The notes: generated by a model not told the origin, from the letters alone. Shown: positions 47,939-57,367, counted from the stretch's first letter. The stretch is 64,000 nt of DNA from Roseomonas aeriglobus (GCA_016937575.1 JAFHKN010000002.1:3647249-3711248); one strand, 5' to 3'. Numbers and translations: made by a program.

Positions 47939-48175
47939 ATGTACGAAGGCAAGATCGTCGCCGAAGCCGCCGTTGCGATGCCGCGGGACGTACGCCGTAC
48001 CCTGGGCCGGCCCGACCGCGACCAAGGCAGCGCGGCGCTCGGTCTGGCGGTGCTGGTGATCGGGCTCCCGTTGCTCGCGGTGCGCATGTTTGTCTGGGCG
48101 GTGATAACCGACCTGCGCAAGCTCGGCCGCCTGGCCGGCGTCATCGGTGCGGCCGTGCGCGACGCGCGGCGATAG
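47939..48175 (+). CDS. Small membrane protein of unknown function
   Basis: A 78-residue protein from ATG 47939, with TTGGAGAAG about 10 bases upstream. One hydrophobic helix spans about residues 31-58 (LGLAVLVIGLPLLAVRMFVWAV in part), flanked by basic residues, and the last helix is amphipathic. It resembles small inner-membrane proteins but I recognise no family. It is divergent from rimP and separated from the following gene. Confidence 0.55.
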   Translation: MYEGKIVAEAAVAMPRDVRRTLGRPDRDQGSAALGLAVLVIGLPLLAVRMFVWAVITDLRKLGRLAGVIGAAVRDARR

Positions 48176-48240
48176 CGTAACACGCGAAACCTCGATCCGA
48201 CTTGGGCGTTGCCGTGGAACATTTTCCCGGGAACATCTTC

Positions 48241-49401
48241 ATGCGTCTCACCGCCATCCTGCTTGCCACGACTCTCATCGCCTGCACCGAAACGACCCCC
48301 GGCAATGCGCAGAATGCCGCTGCGCCGACCCCGGCAGGGCAGGGTACCGCGACCGCGGGGCTTCCGTTCGCCGTTACCGAGGTCGCCGATCTGACCTCCC
48401 CCTGGGCGATGGCCTTTCTTCCCGACGGGCGATTGCTGGTGACCGAAAAGGCCGGCGAGATGCTGCTGCTGTCGGGCGACGGCAGGCAGAAGCGCACCAT
48501 CGCGACGATCCCGGTCGACAGTGCCGGCCAGGGCGGATTGATGGACGTCGTTCTTGCGCCGGGCTTCGCGCGGAACCGGCAGGTCTATTTCAGCTATTCG
48601 ACCGCCGGCGCCGGCGGCAAGGGCGTGGTACTGGCGCGCGGCGTGCTGTCGGGCGCAGCCGGAGCGGAACAGTTGACCGGTATCACCGAGTTGTTCCGCG
48701 CGACGCCGTTCGTCGAGGGTAATGGCCATTATTCCGGCCGCATCGCCTTTGCCCCCGATGGCCGGCACCTGTTCTTCACCAATGGCGAGCGGCAGAAGTT
48801 CACCCCTGCGCAAGACCCGAAGGCGACACTGGGCAAAGTGCTGCGGCTGACACTTGACGGAAAGCCCGCGGGCGATCCGGGCCTGACCGCCAAGGGCTTC
48901 CATCCGGCCGTCTGGTCCTATGGCCACCGCAATCTGCTGGGCATCGCGTTCGACCGCGCGGGCAATCTGTGGGAGCAGGAGATGGGGCCGGAGGGCGGCG
49001 ACGAGGTCAATCTGATCCTGCCCGGCCGCAACTATGGCTATCCCAAGGTGTCGAACGGCCGCAACTATGGTGCTGCGACCGACGACATCCCCGATCACGC
49101 GCCCGGCGACGGGTTCGAAGCGCCCAAGGTCTGGTGGACACCCGTCATCTCGCCGGCCGGACTGCTCGTCTATACCGGTGCGATGTTCCCCGAGTGGCAG
49201 GGCGATCTCTTCATCGGCGGTCTGTCGTCGAAGGCGCTGATCCGGGTCGATGTGAACGGGACCTCCGCGACCAAGGGTGACCAGTGGCCAATGGGCACCC
49301 GCATCCGCGATGTCGATCAGGGGCCGGACGGTGCGATCTGGCTGTTGGAGGACGGGCAGCGTGGCAGCAACGGTCGCGTCATCAAGCTTACGAAGCGATG
49401 A
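48241..49401 (+). CDS. PQQ-dependent soluble sugar dehydrogenase (aldose dehydrogenase family)
   Basis: A 386-residue exported protein from ATG 48241, with a lipobox-like LIACTE. The six-blade propeller pattern of the YliI / GDH-B family is clear: LTSPWAMAFLPDGRLLVTEK, GQGGLMDVVLAPGF, the PQQ/metal region NGHYSGRIAF, SYGHRNLLGIAFD, EMGPEGGDEVNLI and LLVYTGAMFPEWQGDLFIGG. These enzymes oxidise aldoses in the periplasm using PQQ and calcium. No PQQ synthesis genes are in view. The next genes are convergent. Confidence 0.9.
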   Translation: MRLTAILLATTLIACTETTPGNAQNAAAPTPAGQGTATAGLPFAVTEVADLTSPWAMAFLPDGRLLVTEKAGEMLLLSGDGRQKRTIATIPVDSAGQGGLMDVVLAPGFARNRQVYFSYSTAGAGGKGVVLARGVLSGAAGAEQLTGITELFRATPFVEGNGHYSGRIAFAPDGRHLFFTNGERQKFTPAQDPKATLGKVLRLTLDGKPAGDPGLTAKGFHPAVWSYGHRNLLGIAFDRAGNLWEQEMGPEGGDEVNLILPGRNYGYPKVSNGRNYGAATDDIPDHAPGDGFEAPKVWWTPVISPAGLLVYTGAMFPEWQGDLFIGGLSSKALIRVDVNGTSATKGDQWPMGTRIRDVDQGPDGAIWLLEDGQRGSNGRVIKLTKR

Positions 49402-49735
49402 AAAGCGGCAGGGCGTTCGGGCCCATCGGCCCTCCCGCGAAGGTGGGAGCACGCAGCCACGAGCAGCCGGCCCGACACACCTAGGCTCCCGCCTTGCGGG
49501 AACACGGCGGAGTGGAGACCAATTCAATCCGTTCGTGCTGAGCTTGTCGAACCACCGTTCTTCGTGCCGCCGGCGATGCGCGGGCGTAATGTGGAACAGG
49601 GACAGTGGTTCGACTTCGCTCGGCACCCAACGACGGAAGCGTAACGGTCATGGCCCCGCCGCGGCGAAGCCGCGTCGTCGGTCGTCGCTTAGGCGACGCC
49701 GGCCGTGGGTCGGGCCGTGACGCGGAATAGCTGCG
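49402..49735. repeat. Repeat-filled intergenic region (inverted and dispersed repeats)
   Basis: No gene is visible. The segment holds an imperfect inverted pair (CCCGCGAAGGTGGGAGCA near 49437 and GGCTCCCGCCTTGCGGGAAC near 49483), one copy of CCGTTCGTGCTGAGCTTGTCGAACCA-type repeat at 49529-49554, a diverged inverted partner (GTGGTTCGACTTCGCTCGGC at 49605), and two small palindromes (CCGCGGCGAAGCCGCG and CGTCGCTTAGGCGACG). It separates the convergent sugar dehydrogenase and rlmE genes. Confidence 0.7.
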
Positions 49736-50407
49736 CTATTCCGCTGCCCTCCCCTTGAATCCCTGTGCCACGACATACCATTCGCTCGACCCCTTCCGGC
49801 TGGCCGGGGGCTTGGCATGTTTCACGCTCGTAAAATTGCGCTTCATCTCGGCCACCAGCGCCGAATCCGCGCCGCCTGCGAACACCTTCGCAACGAAGGT
49901 GCCGCCCTTCTCCAGCACGTCGATCGCGAAGGCGACCGCGGTTTCGACCAGGGCCATGGTGCGCAATGCATCGGTCTGGGGATGGCCGACGGTGTTCGCC
50001 GCCATGTCGGAGATGACCAGGTCCGGCGCGCCGCCCAATGCCTCGATCAGCACGTCGGGCGCCTTGTCGTCCATGAAGTCCATCTGGAAGATGGTGACGC
50101 CGTCGATCGGGTCGACCGGCAACAGATCGATGCCGACGATCGCGGCCTTGGGGCAGTATTTGCGTACGACCTGCGCCCATCCACCCGGCGCGATGCCCAG
50201 GTCGACGACCCGCTTCGCCCCGCGCAGGATCGTGAATCGCTCGTCGAGTTCGGTCAGCTTGTACGCCGCGCGGCTGCGATAGCCTTCCGCCTTCGCGCGC
50301 TTCACGTACGGGTCGTTCAGCTGCCGCTCGAGCCAGCGGGTCGATTGGGCTGTCCGTCCGCGCGCGGTCTTGACGCGGGTCCGCCCGCCGCTGCCGCCCC
50401 GGCTCAC
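49736..50407 (-). CDS. rlmE: 23S rRNA 2'-O-methyltransferase RlmE (FtsJ)
   Basis: A 223-residue methyltransferase that modifies U2552 of 23S rRNA. The K-D-K-E tetrad is visible in AAYKLTELDERF, DLVISDMA, FVAKVFAGG and SSEWYVVA. The SAM loop VVDLGIAPGGWAQV is intact. The start is GTG 50407 (VSRGGSGGRTR), with a basic N-terminus as in the family. It overlaps the stop of the Ppx/GppA gene upstream by 4 bases (GTGA), so the two are coupled. Confidence 0.95.
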   Translation of the reverse strand: MSRGGSGGRTRVKTARGRTAQSTRWLERQLNDPYVKRAKAEGYRSRAAYKLTELDERFTILRGAKRVVDLGIAPGGWAQVVRKYCPKAAIVGIDLLPVDPIDGVTIFQMDFMDDKAPDVLIEALGGAPDLVISDMAANTVGHPQTDALRTMALVETAVAFAIDVLEKGGTFVAKVFAGGADSALVAEMKRNFTSVKHAKPPASRKGSSEWYVVAQGFKGRAAE

Positions 50408-51504
50408 TGGCGGGTCCCCATCAGGCGGCGCAGGATGCCTTCGCGAATGCCGCGGTCGGCGATGCCGAGTTGTTCGGCGGGCCAGATGTCCAGAATTTCC
50501 TCCAGGATGGCGCAGCCCGCGACGACCAGGTCGGCGCGTTCGGGGCCGATGCACGGCACCTTGGCGCGGCCGGCGACGTCCAGGCTGGCGATGTGTCGGC
50601 TGACGTCGCGCATCGCGCCCGCCGGCATGATGAGTCCGTCGACCGCCGAGCGGTCATAGCTGTCGAGGCCGAGGTGTACGCTGGCCAGCGTCGTCACCGT
50701 GCCCGATGTGCCCAGCAACCGCCGCCGCTCGACGTCGCGTGGCAGGCGCCCGGCGAACGGCGCGAAGCTGGCCCGCACCAGTGCGCGCATCGCGGCATAG
50801 CCGTCCTTCGCCGCGCTTTCGGTCAGCGACACCACCCCCCAGGGCGCGCTGTGCCAGTCGAGCACGGTCGGCACCGCGCTGCGCGTGTCGACCAGGACCA
50901 GCTCGGTCGACCCGCCGCCGATGTCGAAGACCAGCGCCGCCCCCTCGCCCGGCTCGATCAACGCGTGGCAGCCGAGCACCGCCAGCCGTGCCTCTTCCTC
51001 TGCCGAGATGATGTCCAGCATGATGCCCGTCTCGCGGTACGCACGCTGGATGAACTCCGGGCCGTTGGTAGCTCGGCGACACGCTTCGGTCGCGACCGAG
51101 CGGGCGAGCGCCACGTCGCGGCGCTTCAGCTTGTCGGCGCACACCCGCAAGGCAGCGATGGTCCGCTCGATCGCCTCGTCGCTCAGGCGACCGGTCGCAG
51201 CGAGGCCTTCGCCCAGCCGAACGATCCGGCTGAAGGCGTCGACGACCGCGAAGCCCTGGCCCTGCGGCCGGGCAATGAGCAGGCGACAATTGTTGGTGCC
51301 AAGATCCAGCGCGGCGTAATGCCGCGCCTGCGGCCAGCGGCCATGCGCTGGCGATCGTGGGGCCGGACGGGGCGCGTGGGCACGCGGTCCGTACGGCCCT
51401 CGGGCGGAAACATCCCCCACGGCCGTAACTTTCTTCTTATCGTTCTCGTCCGTCACGACCGCGAACCGGTCGTTCGGTGCTTGGATGCGAAGGTAACGGT
51501 TCAT
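50404..51504 (-). CDS. Ppx/GppA family phosphatase
   Basis: A 366-residue actin-fold phosphatase that hydrolyses polyphosphate or pppGpp. It has LDLGTNNCRLL, ARSVATEACRRA, SAEEEARLAVLG, the phosphate loop FDIGGGSTELVLV and LLGTSGTVTTLA. It lacks the C-terminal HD-like domain of long forms. The N-terminal 60 residues are basic and Pro-rich, atypical for the family. ATG 51504 is assumed; an ATG at 51531 is possible. rlmE follows with a 4-base overlap. Confidence 0.9.
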   Translation of the reverse strand: MNRYLRIQAPNDRFAVVTDENDKKKVTAVGDVSARGPYGPRAHAPRPAPRSPAHGRWPQARHYAALDLGTNNCRLLIARPQGQGFAVVDAFSRIVRLGEGLAATGRLSDEAIERTIAALRVCADKLKRRDVALARSVATEACRRATNGPEFIQRAYRETGIMLDIISAEEEARLAVLGCHALIEPGEGAALVFDIGGGSTELVLVDTRSAVPTVLDWHSAPWGVVSLTESAAKDGYAAMRALVRASFAPFAGRLPRDVERRRLLGTSGTVTTLASVHLGLDSYDRSAVDGLIMPAGAMRDVSRHIASLDVAGRAKVPCIGPERADLVVAGCAILEEILDIWPAEQLGIADRGIREGILRRLMGTRQ

Positions 51505-51587
51505 CGCACGATCGACAAGAGACGTCCGCATAAGTGGTTGACAGCCTCGACGACTTGCGACTAGAGGCCCGCCTCCCAATGGATCGT

Positions 51588-51661
51588 TGCCCGATCCTCT
51601 AATGGTAAGAGAGCGGACTCTGACTCCGTCAATCAAGGTTCGAATCCTTGTCGGGCATCCA
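51588..51661 (+). tRNA. tRNA-Gln (CTG)
   Basis: A 74-base cloverleaf: acceptor TGCCCGA with TCGGGCA, discriminator T, and encoded CCA. The anticodon loop CTCTGAC closed by GCGGA/TCCGT gives anticodon CTG for CAG codons. The T arm contains GGTTCGAATCC. It is divergent from the Ppx/GppA gene. Confidence 0.95.
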
Positions 51662-51906
51662 TCTTCGATTGCGGTATCAGGTAGCGATCGCGCCTAGATC
51701 CGGATGGCGCTTTTGACGCCCTTTCCTGATATCAGCGAGCATCCGAACCCTCGCCATTTCCTGAAGTGGCGGCATCCCGCGCTGGCCGGACAGCATGAAG
51801 CTGCGGCGCTTCCTTCGAGCTGGAAGCGTTCGGGATTGTTCGAATGTCCCTCGAGGAACCGACGGCTTGGCGCGGCGGCTCGGGCCGGCATTCCGGTCCG
51901 GTGACG

Positions 51907-53097
51907 TCATCTTGCCGCGGAGGCCGGGGGCGTCGAGCCCGCTAACCACCCACCATAGCTTCCGATACACGCGGCGAGGCCCAAATTGCACGCGATTAGG
52001 GCGGCTGCATACCGCCAGGAAATCGCGATCGGCCAGTCCCAGACAGAACTCGCCACGAGGGCCAGTAAATAGCCGCAGGCCACACCGAGAAACGAGCCCG
52101 CGATCGTGAGAATAAGGTTCTCGATGATGATCTGTCGCGCGACGTTATGGCGGAGCGCACCCATTGCCATCCGGATCGCGAATTCGCGCCGGCGAAGTTG
52201 GCAAGCGGCGATCGTCACGGCGCAATAGCAAATGACGCTGACGAGGATGACTATGGCCGTGATACTTGCAAGCAATCGCGCCACCATGTTCCGTTGACGT
52301 TCCTGATCACGGACGCTCGCCTCGGGATCGTCGAAGAGATAGGGCGAAAGCCGGGTCTGCGGCACACCGTGACGCTTTCGCAGAAGCGTGTCTGCGCTCG
52401 TTCGCGCGGCCGCCATGTCTTCGCCTTCCGGAAAGAAGAGCGTAAGCCAACTCACCGCTCGCCGCGGCTCCTCCTCCTGGCCAAAATATCGTTTGACGAT
52501 CTGGAAGGGCAGGATCGCCGCGTCGACGAAACGACGCGCCGGACGTGTATCCGGATATCGCAACACGCCGATGATTTCGCAGCTCACGCCTGAAAGATGC
52601 AGCGTTCGACCCACGGTCGCGCCATCGCCGAGCTGATCTGCCGCGCCACTACCGAGCAGGCAGACGCGCGCATTCTCCTCCAGTTCGGTTTCGGTAAACC
52701 ACCGGCCTGATGCAAGCGGCGTATCCAGTTCGGACCGATACTGACCGAGCACGCCATAGACCGGAATATTGGCGGCGCCGTTTTCGAAGCGGACTGCAGC
52801 TCGGCCCGTCGTCCAAGTCGCCGCTTCCGTCGCTCGCGGCATGGCTTGGCGAAGGAATGTCAGATCATCCAGACTCGGCGGGCCTACTCGTTCGTTCGTG
52901 ATCTCGTTCGCACGAATCGTTAGCGTAAAGGCAGAGCGTCCGAAGCTCATCCGACGCAGGATGTCATCGAAGCCTCCGATGATCGCGGTGCAGAAGAAGA
53001 CCGAGCTCACAGCACACATGACCGTGATCAATATCGTCCCACTCCGCCAGCGGGCGGAGCCGATGCCCCAAAGCGCCGACTGCAGCGTGATGTTCAT
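51907..53097 (-). CDS. ABC transporter permease, FtsX/MacB type
   Basis: A 396-residue permease with one N-terminal helix (TILITVMCAVSSVFFCTAII), a periplasmic domain of about 240 residues containing TPLASGRWFTETELEENARV, and three C-terminal helices (LLASITAIVILVSVICYCAV, IIIENLILTIAGSFLGVACG, YAAALIACNLGLAACIGSYG) with the FtsX cytosolic loop RRREFAIRMAMGA. The third gene of an adaptor-ATPase-permease unit; it overlaps the ATPase gene by 4 bases. It uses mechanotransmission and does not itself carry substrate through the membrane. Substrate unknown. Confidence 0.88.
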   Translation of the reverse strand: MNITLQSALWGIGSARWRSGTILITVMCAVSSVFFCTAIIGGFDDILRRMSFGRSAFTLTIRANEITNERVGPPSLDDLTFLRQAMPRATEAATWTTGRAAVRFENGAANIPVYGVLGQYRSELDTPLASGRWFTETELEENARVCLLGSGAADQLGDGATVGRTLHLSGVSCEIIGVLRYPDTRPARRFVDAAILPFQIVKRYFGQEEEPRRAVSWLTLFFPEGEDMAAARTSADTLLRKRHGVPQTRLSPYLFDDPEASVRDQERQRNMVARLLASITAIVILVSVICYCAVTIAACQLRRREFAIRMAMGALRHNVARQIIIENLILTIAGSFLGVACGYLLALVASSVWDWPIAISWRYAAALIACNLGLAACIGSYGGWLAGSTPPASAAR

Positions 53098-53774
53098 TCA
53101 TCCGCCTCGAGACGTCCCCGATGCATAGCGAGGCGACGCGACAACCGGCCCATGACAAGCGGGTCATGGGTGGAACACACGACCAAGGTTCCGCGGCTTG
53201 CGGATGCGGCCAGCGCGTCGATGACTGCGAGGCTGTTCGCCTCGTCTAGCGACGCCGTCGGCTCATCGCAGATGAGGATCGCTGGCTCCTTCAGAAGCGC
53301 ACGCAGCAGTGCGATCCGCTGTCGCTCGCCACCCGACAGATTGTCGACCGGCCTGTCTGCGAAGCCATGCAGATGATACTCCGCGAGCTTCATGAAGGCC
53401 TTCTCCCGGGCTCGTTTGCCGGACCAGCCCATGTAGCGCAGCGGCAGCGTCAGATTGCCGATGACCGACATATTCGCCAGCAACCCTGCATCCTGGAAGA
53501 GAAAGCCGATCCGGTCCCGCCGTAGACGCGCGATGCGACGATCCAGCTTGCCGGGTGTCACGATTTCTTCGCCGATCCGCAGCGTACCGGCACTCGGCGC
53601 GTCGAGCAGACCGATCAGGTTGAGCAGGGTAGATTTCCCGCAGCCCGACGGCCCGATCACGCCGACGAACGAGCCTGCATGCAGATCGAAGTCGACACTA
53701 TCCACCGCGGTCGTTTGGGTAGCGCCGGATCCGAACCGGCGACTGACGCCGCGCGCTTCGATAAGCGGGCTCAT
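53094..53774 (-). CDS. ABC transporter ATP-binding protein, MacB/LolD type
   Basis: A 226-residue ATPase. Walker A GPSGCGKST, Q-loop FLFQDAGL, signature LSGGERQR, Walker B ILICDEPTASLD and the H-loop VCSTHD are complete. The spacing and GLLDAPSAGTL segment match MacB/LolD subunits. It overlaps its neighbours by 4 bases on both sides, so the three-gene unit is tightly coupled. Confidence 0.93.
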   Translation of the reverse strand: MSPLIEARGVSRRFGSGATQTTAVDSVDFDLHAGSFVGVIGPSGCGKSTLLNLIGLLDAPSAGTLRIGEEIVTPGKLDRRIARLRRDRIGFLFQDAGLLANMSVIGNLTLPLRYMGWSGKRAREKAFMKLAEYHLHGFADRPVDNLSGGERQRIALLRALLKEPAILICDEPTASLDEANSLAVIDALAASASRGTLVVCSTHDPLVMGRLSRRLAMHRGRLEADE

Positions 53775-55015
53775 GTTTCTTTCGGAGGGACCCGGCGTGC
53801 CTCGCCCAGCACGACCGTCTCGCCGGGCCGCAGGCCGCTGATCGCGGCAAAGACATCCTCTCCCTGTTCACCTACCCGGATCAGCCGTCGAACGGGCTTT
53901 CCGCCCTCCAGCACGAAGATTCGCCGCAGCCCCTTCGAAAACAGAAAGCCGAATTCATATCCTTCCCCCATAGCGATCGCCAGTCGCCGTTCCTCGGCAT
54001 CTTTCGCACTCTGCAGCGCCTTCGTCATCGAGGGCGTCATCAGCGGAATATAGTCAGGGGGGCGGAAATACAGTGCCTTCACCGGCACCTTCAGTACGTT
54101 GCGTGCATCGGCATTCACGAACTCGACATTGGCTGTCATACCGGGGCGAATGGTCGGGTTCGAACGCGTAAACGACAGCGAGATCGTATAGTAAATGAAC
54201 CGACCCTCTTTGATCGGGCGGTTGCTGATGTAGGCGATGGTCGCAGGAAAAGTCTCGTTTGGAGCCGTATCGACGCTGAACCGTATGTTTTCCGCCTGCT
54301 GTGCCCGCGCAAGATCCTGTTCGGGGACCTTTACCTTGACCTGAAGCGCGTCGCCGCCGCCCGCCAGGTAGAACGCATCGGCGAGCGAGGGACCGACGAT
54401 CTGACCCGGTACGATCGAAACATCCTCCACCGTGCAGGAACAGGGTGATCGAAGGATTTCCTGCTCAGCGACCCGGGTCCGCAGGCGGGATGTTCTCGAC
54501 GTCAACGCCGCCAGCTTGCGCTCCGCACTGCGAACATTGAGTTGCTCGGACTCGAGATCCTTTGCTTCCGCAGCCAATCGCGCATTCGGAACGAACCCTT
54601 TTTCATGAAGCTGCTTGACGCCGGCAAAGGTCGCCGCAGCCTTCGCCTGCCGATTGTGGGCGATCTCAAGCGCAATGCGCGCCTGTTCGAGATCAATCGA
54701 AGCGTCGTTCGCAGCGTCGGATGGTTCACGCAGCGAAAGGCGCGCAAGCGGCTGTCCCTTTACGACGTGATCACCCAGTCGGGCGGAAACGGACACGACC
54801 TGCGCGTCGGCAAGAACCGGCACCATCATCTCGATGGGCTGGCGGACATCGCCGACGGCCTGGACGATGTCTCGTAAGTCGCCGCGCTGAACGTCGATCG
54901 TTTCATAGCGCTGCTGATCTTCACGGTCCGAACAGGACAGCAAGGTAAGAAGGATCAGCGGAAGCAACGGCCGGACGGGATTTCCAAACATCACGCCTCG
55001 TCTTTGTCCGTTCAC
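53771..55015 (-). CDS. Efflux periplasmic adaptor subunit (HlyD/MacA type), probable lipoprotein
   Basis: A 414-residue adaptor. After a hydrophobic segment with lipobox LLTLLSC, it shows barrel-sandwich and hairpin regions: the lipoyl-like SARLGDHVVKGQPLARLS, a coiled-coil hairpin (about 90-190) and beta-barrel strands with RPGMTANVEFVNAD, and an acidic membrane-proximal domain. The start is GTG 55015, which overlaps the stop of the upstream gene as GTGA; an ATG at 54991 with GAGG before it is an alternative. It joins the permease to an outer-membrane exit duct, which is not encoded here. Confidence 0.9.
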   Translation of the reverse strand: MNGQRRGVMFGNPVRPLLPLILLTLLSCSDREDQQRYETIDVQRGDLRDIVQAVGDVRQPIEMMVPVLADAQVVSVSARLGDHVVKGQPLARLSLREPSDAANDASIDLEQARIALEIAHNRQAKAAATFAGVKQLHEKGFVPNARLAAEAKDLESEQLNVRSAERKLAALTSRTSRLRTRVAEQEILRSPCSCTVEDVSIVPGQIVGPSLADAFYLAGGGDALQVKVKVPEQDLARAQQAENIRFSVDTAPNETFPATIAYISNRPIKEGRFIYYTISLSFTRSNPTIRPGMTANVEFVNADARNVLKVPVKALYFRPPDYIPLMTPSMTKALQSAKDAEERRLAIAMGEGYEFGFLFSKGLRRIFVLEGGKPVRRLIRVGEQGEDVFAAISGLRPGETVVLGEARRVPPKET

Positions 55016-55711
55016 CGTAGGATCTGATCGATAATCGTGGCGCCACCCACTCCATCTTGACGCAGCATGAGACCATGACGGATCGAGATGTAATATCGCA
55101 GATCCTGTATCGTGATGCTTTCCACCGCCGGTACTGATCTGACATCCCGGACCCTGACGGGACGGACCACCGGAACACCTTCGCAGCTTCGGTAAGCTGG
55201 CCAGTCCTTATGTCAGCGCAACCCAGGAGCTTCACCCGCATCTGGCCATTGATGGTCCGCGGCGATCCGTTGATGTTCGAGTATTCATCAAAAGGTATGG
55301 ACGTGATCTGCCCGACGGGGGCGTGCCATATACCATCCGCCGCCGCACCGTACCGCCATCGGCGATAGATAAAGTCCCCGGGTACCCCATCCTGCAATGA
55401 CAGTATGCCGAATAAAGATCGCGAATAGTCGCCCTTTTGACCGAGCATAGCGCTGCCCGGTCGGATGAAATACTCCGACTTGATACGGTAGTGGCGGAGG
55501 CGTTCTTCAGCTGTGTGGCAAATTTGCTCGATGATCCGTCCGAGAAGCGATAAATTACCGTCGCTCCGATGAAGGCTTTGGGGATGGCCCATTTTGCCAC
55601 CGACTCCGAAGCATTGCACTGGCGGATTCGGGCAGACGACGATGCGGCCGTTGCTCCCCCTGCGGAAAGCGTAAAGGCAGTTGCTACGAGGGATAGTTTC
55701 AGCCGTATCAA
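55012..55711 (-). pseudogene. Frameshifted secreted protein gene at the head of the ABC efflux operon
   Basis: Three overlapping reading frames each look coding in turn. The first, from TTG 55711, has a signal peptide (IRLKLSLVATAFTLSAGGATAA) and continues to about ATQLKNA near 55507. The second takes over around 55500 with YFIRPGSAMLGQKGDYSRSL and PGDFIYRRWRYGAAADGIWH, to about 55190. The third ends with VESITIQDLRYYISIR and GGATIIDQILR, its stop at 55012 coupled to the adaptor start (GTGA). I recognise no family. Either real decay or sequence errors broke one gene of about 230 residues into three. It is probably the cognate substrate or an accessory of the exporter. Confidence 0.5.
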
Positions 55712-55759
55712 CGCATGTCGCCGGTTGTGCTGCGCTCGGTTGTCCAAATATGGTTGCAA

Positions 55760-56395
55760 GTTGGGGCAATCTCTTACGCGTTTAGTGGGCTATGCAGCAG
55801 CCACGAGCCTTACGATTGCCGGTGCGGCGCTTGAAGATAGGAGTATAACTTCCTTATGTTTTACCTTTTTTAGCCTGATCGTCGGGCGTCAATTATTTGA
55901 AATTGTCTGCTGAAAATATTACGCCGATTCTCTATTGATTATTTTGACGTAATGCAAATTAAATTTGTATCCAATTTTGCTCTTATGCAAATGTCATTAG
56001 TAGCATGCGATGAAGCCGATCACTCTGAAATATTAGAGCTAAATTCCTGATTAAAATGGTGCTTTGGGTACTGTTCGGCGTGTATGCCTTGTTCTCAAAG
56101 TCGGGAAGGACACCGTCCCCGACCGTAACGACGATCCGTCCCTTAGGCCGGGCGCGTCGATCTTTTTGTCGCGCCCGATCCCACGCCTGCGTCGAACACC
56201 GACACCGCCTGCTGGCGGAAGTTCCGATTGGCGATATGGGCGGGCCGGACTAAAGACGGCGCCATCGACGGCTTGAACGCGAAGCTGTCGCTTCGACCTG
56301 TCCTGGTTCGAACCGGATTGCAGTTCCGAGAGTCCGAAAAATTTTGCATTCGATGTGGCGGTCGACGTCACTTCGGTTGAGATCGGCGCCGGCTT
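55760..56395. other. AT-rich intergenic region upstream of the efflux operon and the HTH gene
   Basis: About 640 bases. The stretch 55840-56050 is distinctly AT-rich for this genome (runs such as TTATTTGAAATTGTCTGCTG and AAATTAAATTTGTATCC). It contains no supportable gene; short frames have neither ribosome sites nor family features. It probably holds the leftward promoter of the exporter unit and the rightward promoter of the HTH gene. The composition suggests an acquired segment. A small RNA cannot be excluded. Confidence 0.45.
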
Positions 56396-56959
56396 GTGCG
56401 CAAAGTGCGGACGATGTCCGCTGACGATCCCCTGCGACTGACCGACCGGCAAATCGATTGCCTGCGCCTGGTCGGCCAGGGGCTGTCGTCGAAGGAGATC
56501 GCTGCCGAGCTCGGCATTTCCCACCACACCGTCGACCTGCATCTCAAGCGGGCGATCCGCACCCTTGGGGTCGCCACCCGGCGCGATGCGGCGCGCCGGT
56601 GGGATGCGATCGCGGCGCAGGAAGGGGGCGCCGGGTCGGTCGAGACGCGCGCGCTTGCACTGGAACCGGCGACCCTGCCCGAGGAGGCGGCGGAGGCGCC
56701 GGCTGCCGGGGATACCCAGCCATTGGATACCCAGCCGGCCGGGCTTGCCGAACCGGCCCCGATTGCAGCCATAATGACCCCAGCCGGACACGACCGCCGC
56801 CCCAGGCTGCGGCTCCCGTTCCTCCGGCAAGGGAGGCAGTATAATGATCTGGAACCTGCCGCCCGTCTGGGCTGGATCGCGGCGTTGTCGCTGGCGATGC
56901 TCCTGGCGGCGGCGAATTTCCTGAACGGGCTCCGGGCTCTTCACGACCTGGTCTTCTGA
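56396..56959 (+). CDS. LuxR-type helix-turn-helix protein with C-terminal membrane anchor
   Basis: A 187-residue protein. Residues about 14-65 form a LuxR/GerE-type HTH: LTDRQIDCLRLVGQGLSSKE, IAAELGISHHTVDLHLKRAI. A Pro/Ala/Glu-rich linker follows (about 75-140), then one membrane helix (WIAALSLAMLLAAANFL) near the C-terminus. There is no receiver or autoinducer domain. It starts at GTG 56396, or possibly ATG 56414; neither has a strong ribosome site. It heads a compact cluster of small genes. A membrane-tethered DNA-binding protein is unusual for this HTH type. Confidence 0.8.
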   Translation: MRKVRTMSADDPLRLTDRQIDCLRLVGQGLSSKEIAAELGISHHTVDLHLKRAIRTLGVATRRDAARRWDAIAAQEGGAGSVETRALALEPATLPEEAAEAPAAGDTQPLDTQPAGLAEPAPIAAIMTPAGHDRRPRLRLPFLRQGRQYNDLEPAARLGWIAALSLAMLLAAANFLNGLRALHDLVF

Positions 56960-57022
56960 CCTTTCCGAACAGTGCAAACCATCGACGCGGTCGCCAAGGG
57001 GTGGCCGCGAAGGAGATCCGTC

Positions 57023-57367
57023 ATGCCTTCTCCCAAGACGATTGCGGCCGTCCGCATCGCCCGGTCGCTCCAGCCGGCCGAGCTCGCCGCCAACCAGGCC
57101 GCGCTCAAGGTCCTCGCCATGGGCACCGCCGTGCTGACCGCGCGCGCCGACGGCACCTTCCTTCCGCTCGAGGCGCAGCGCGCGGTCGACTATATCGGCG
57201 ATGCGACCAGCAAGGTCTTCGCTGCGATGAAGGACATCAAGAGCGCGCATGGCGAACTGAAAGCCGCGGCGATCCGTCACGACGTGCTGGGCCAGGGCGA
57301 CATCTTCGAGACGCCCGACGGCAAGGAAACCCACGGCGCCCTGCCGACGCTCGCCGCGGTCGCCTGA
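57023..57367 (+). CDS. Hypothetical protein
   Basis: A 114-residue soluble protein from ATG 57023, which has an excellent ribosome site (AAGGAGAT, 57010-57017). The N-terminal half is helical and Ala-rich (LQPAELAANQAALKVLAMGT, LEAQRAVDYIGDATSKVFAA). The C-terminal half contains HGELKAAAIRHDVLGQGDIFETPDGKE. I recognise no family. It follows the HTH-membrane gene on the same strand. Confidence 0.7.
   Translation: MPSPKTIAAVRIARSLQPAELAANQAALKVLAMGTAVLTARADGTFLPLEAQRAVDYIGDATSKVFAAMKDIKSAHGELKAAAIRHDVLGQGDIFETPDGKETHGALPTLAAVA

Noticed and set aside
51677..51991. A 104-residue open frame at the end of the ABC permease gene
   Set aside because: It has no homology that I can see, no clear ribosome site, and overlaps the permease 3' end out of frame.
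56143..56349. A 68-residue open frame on the minus strand in the AT-rich gap
   Set aside because: There is no ribosome site or family pattern; it is compatible with chance.
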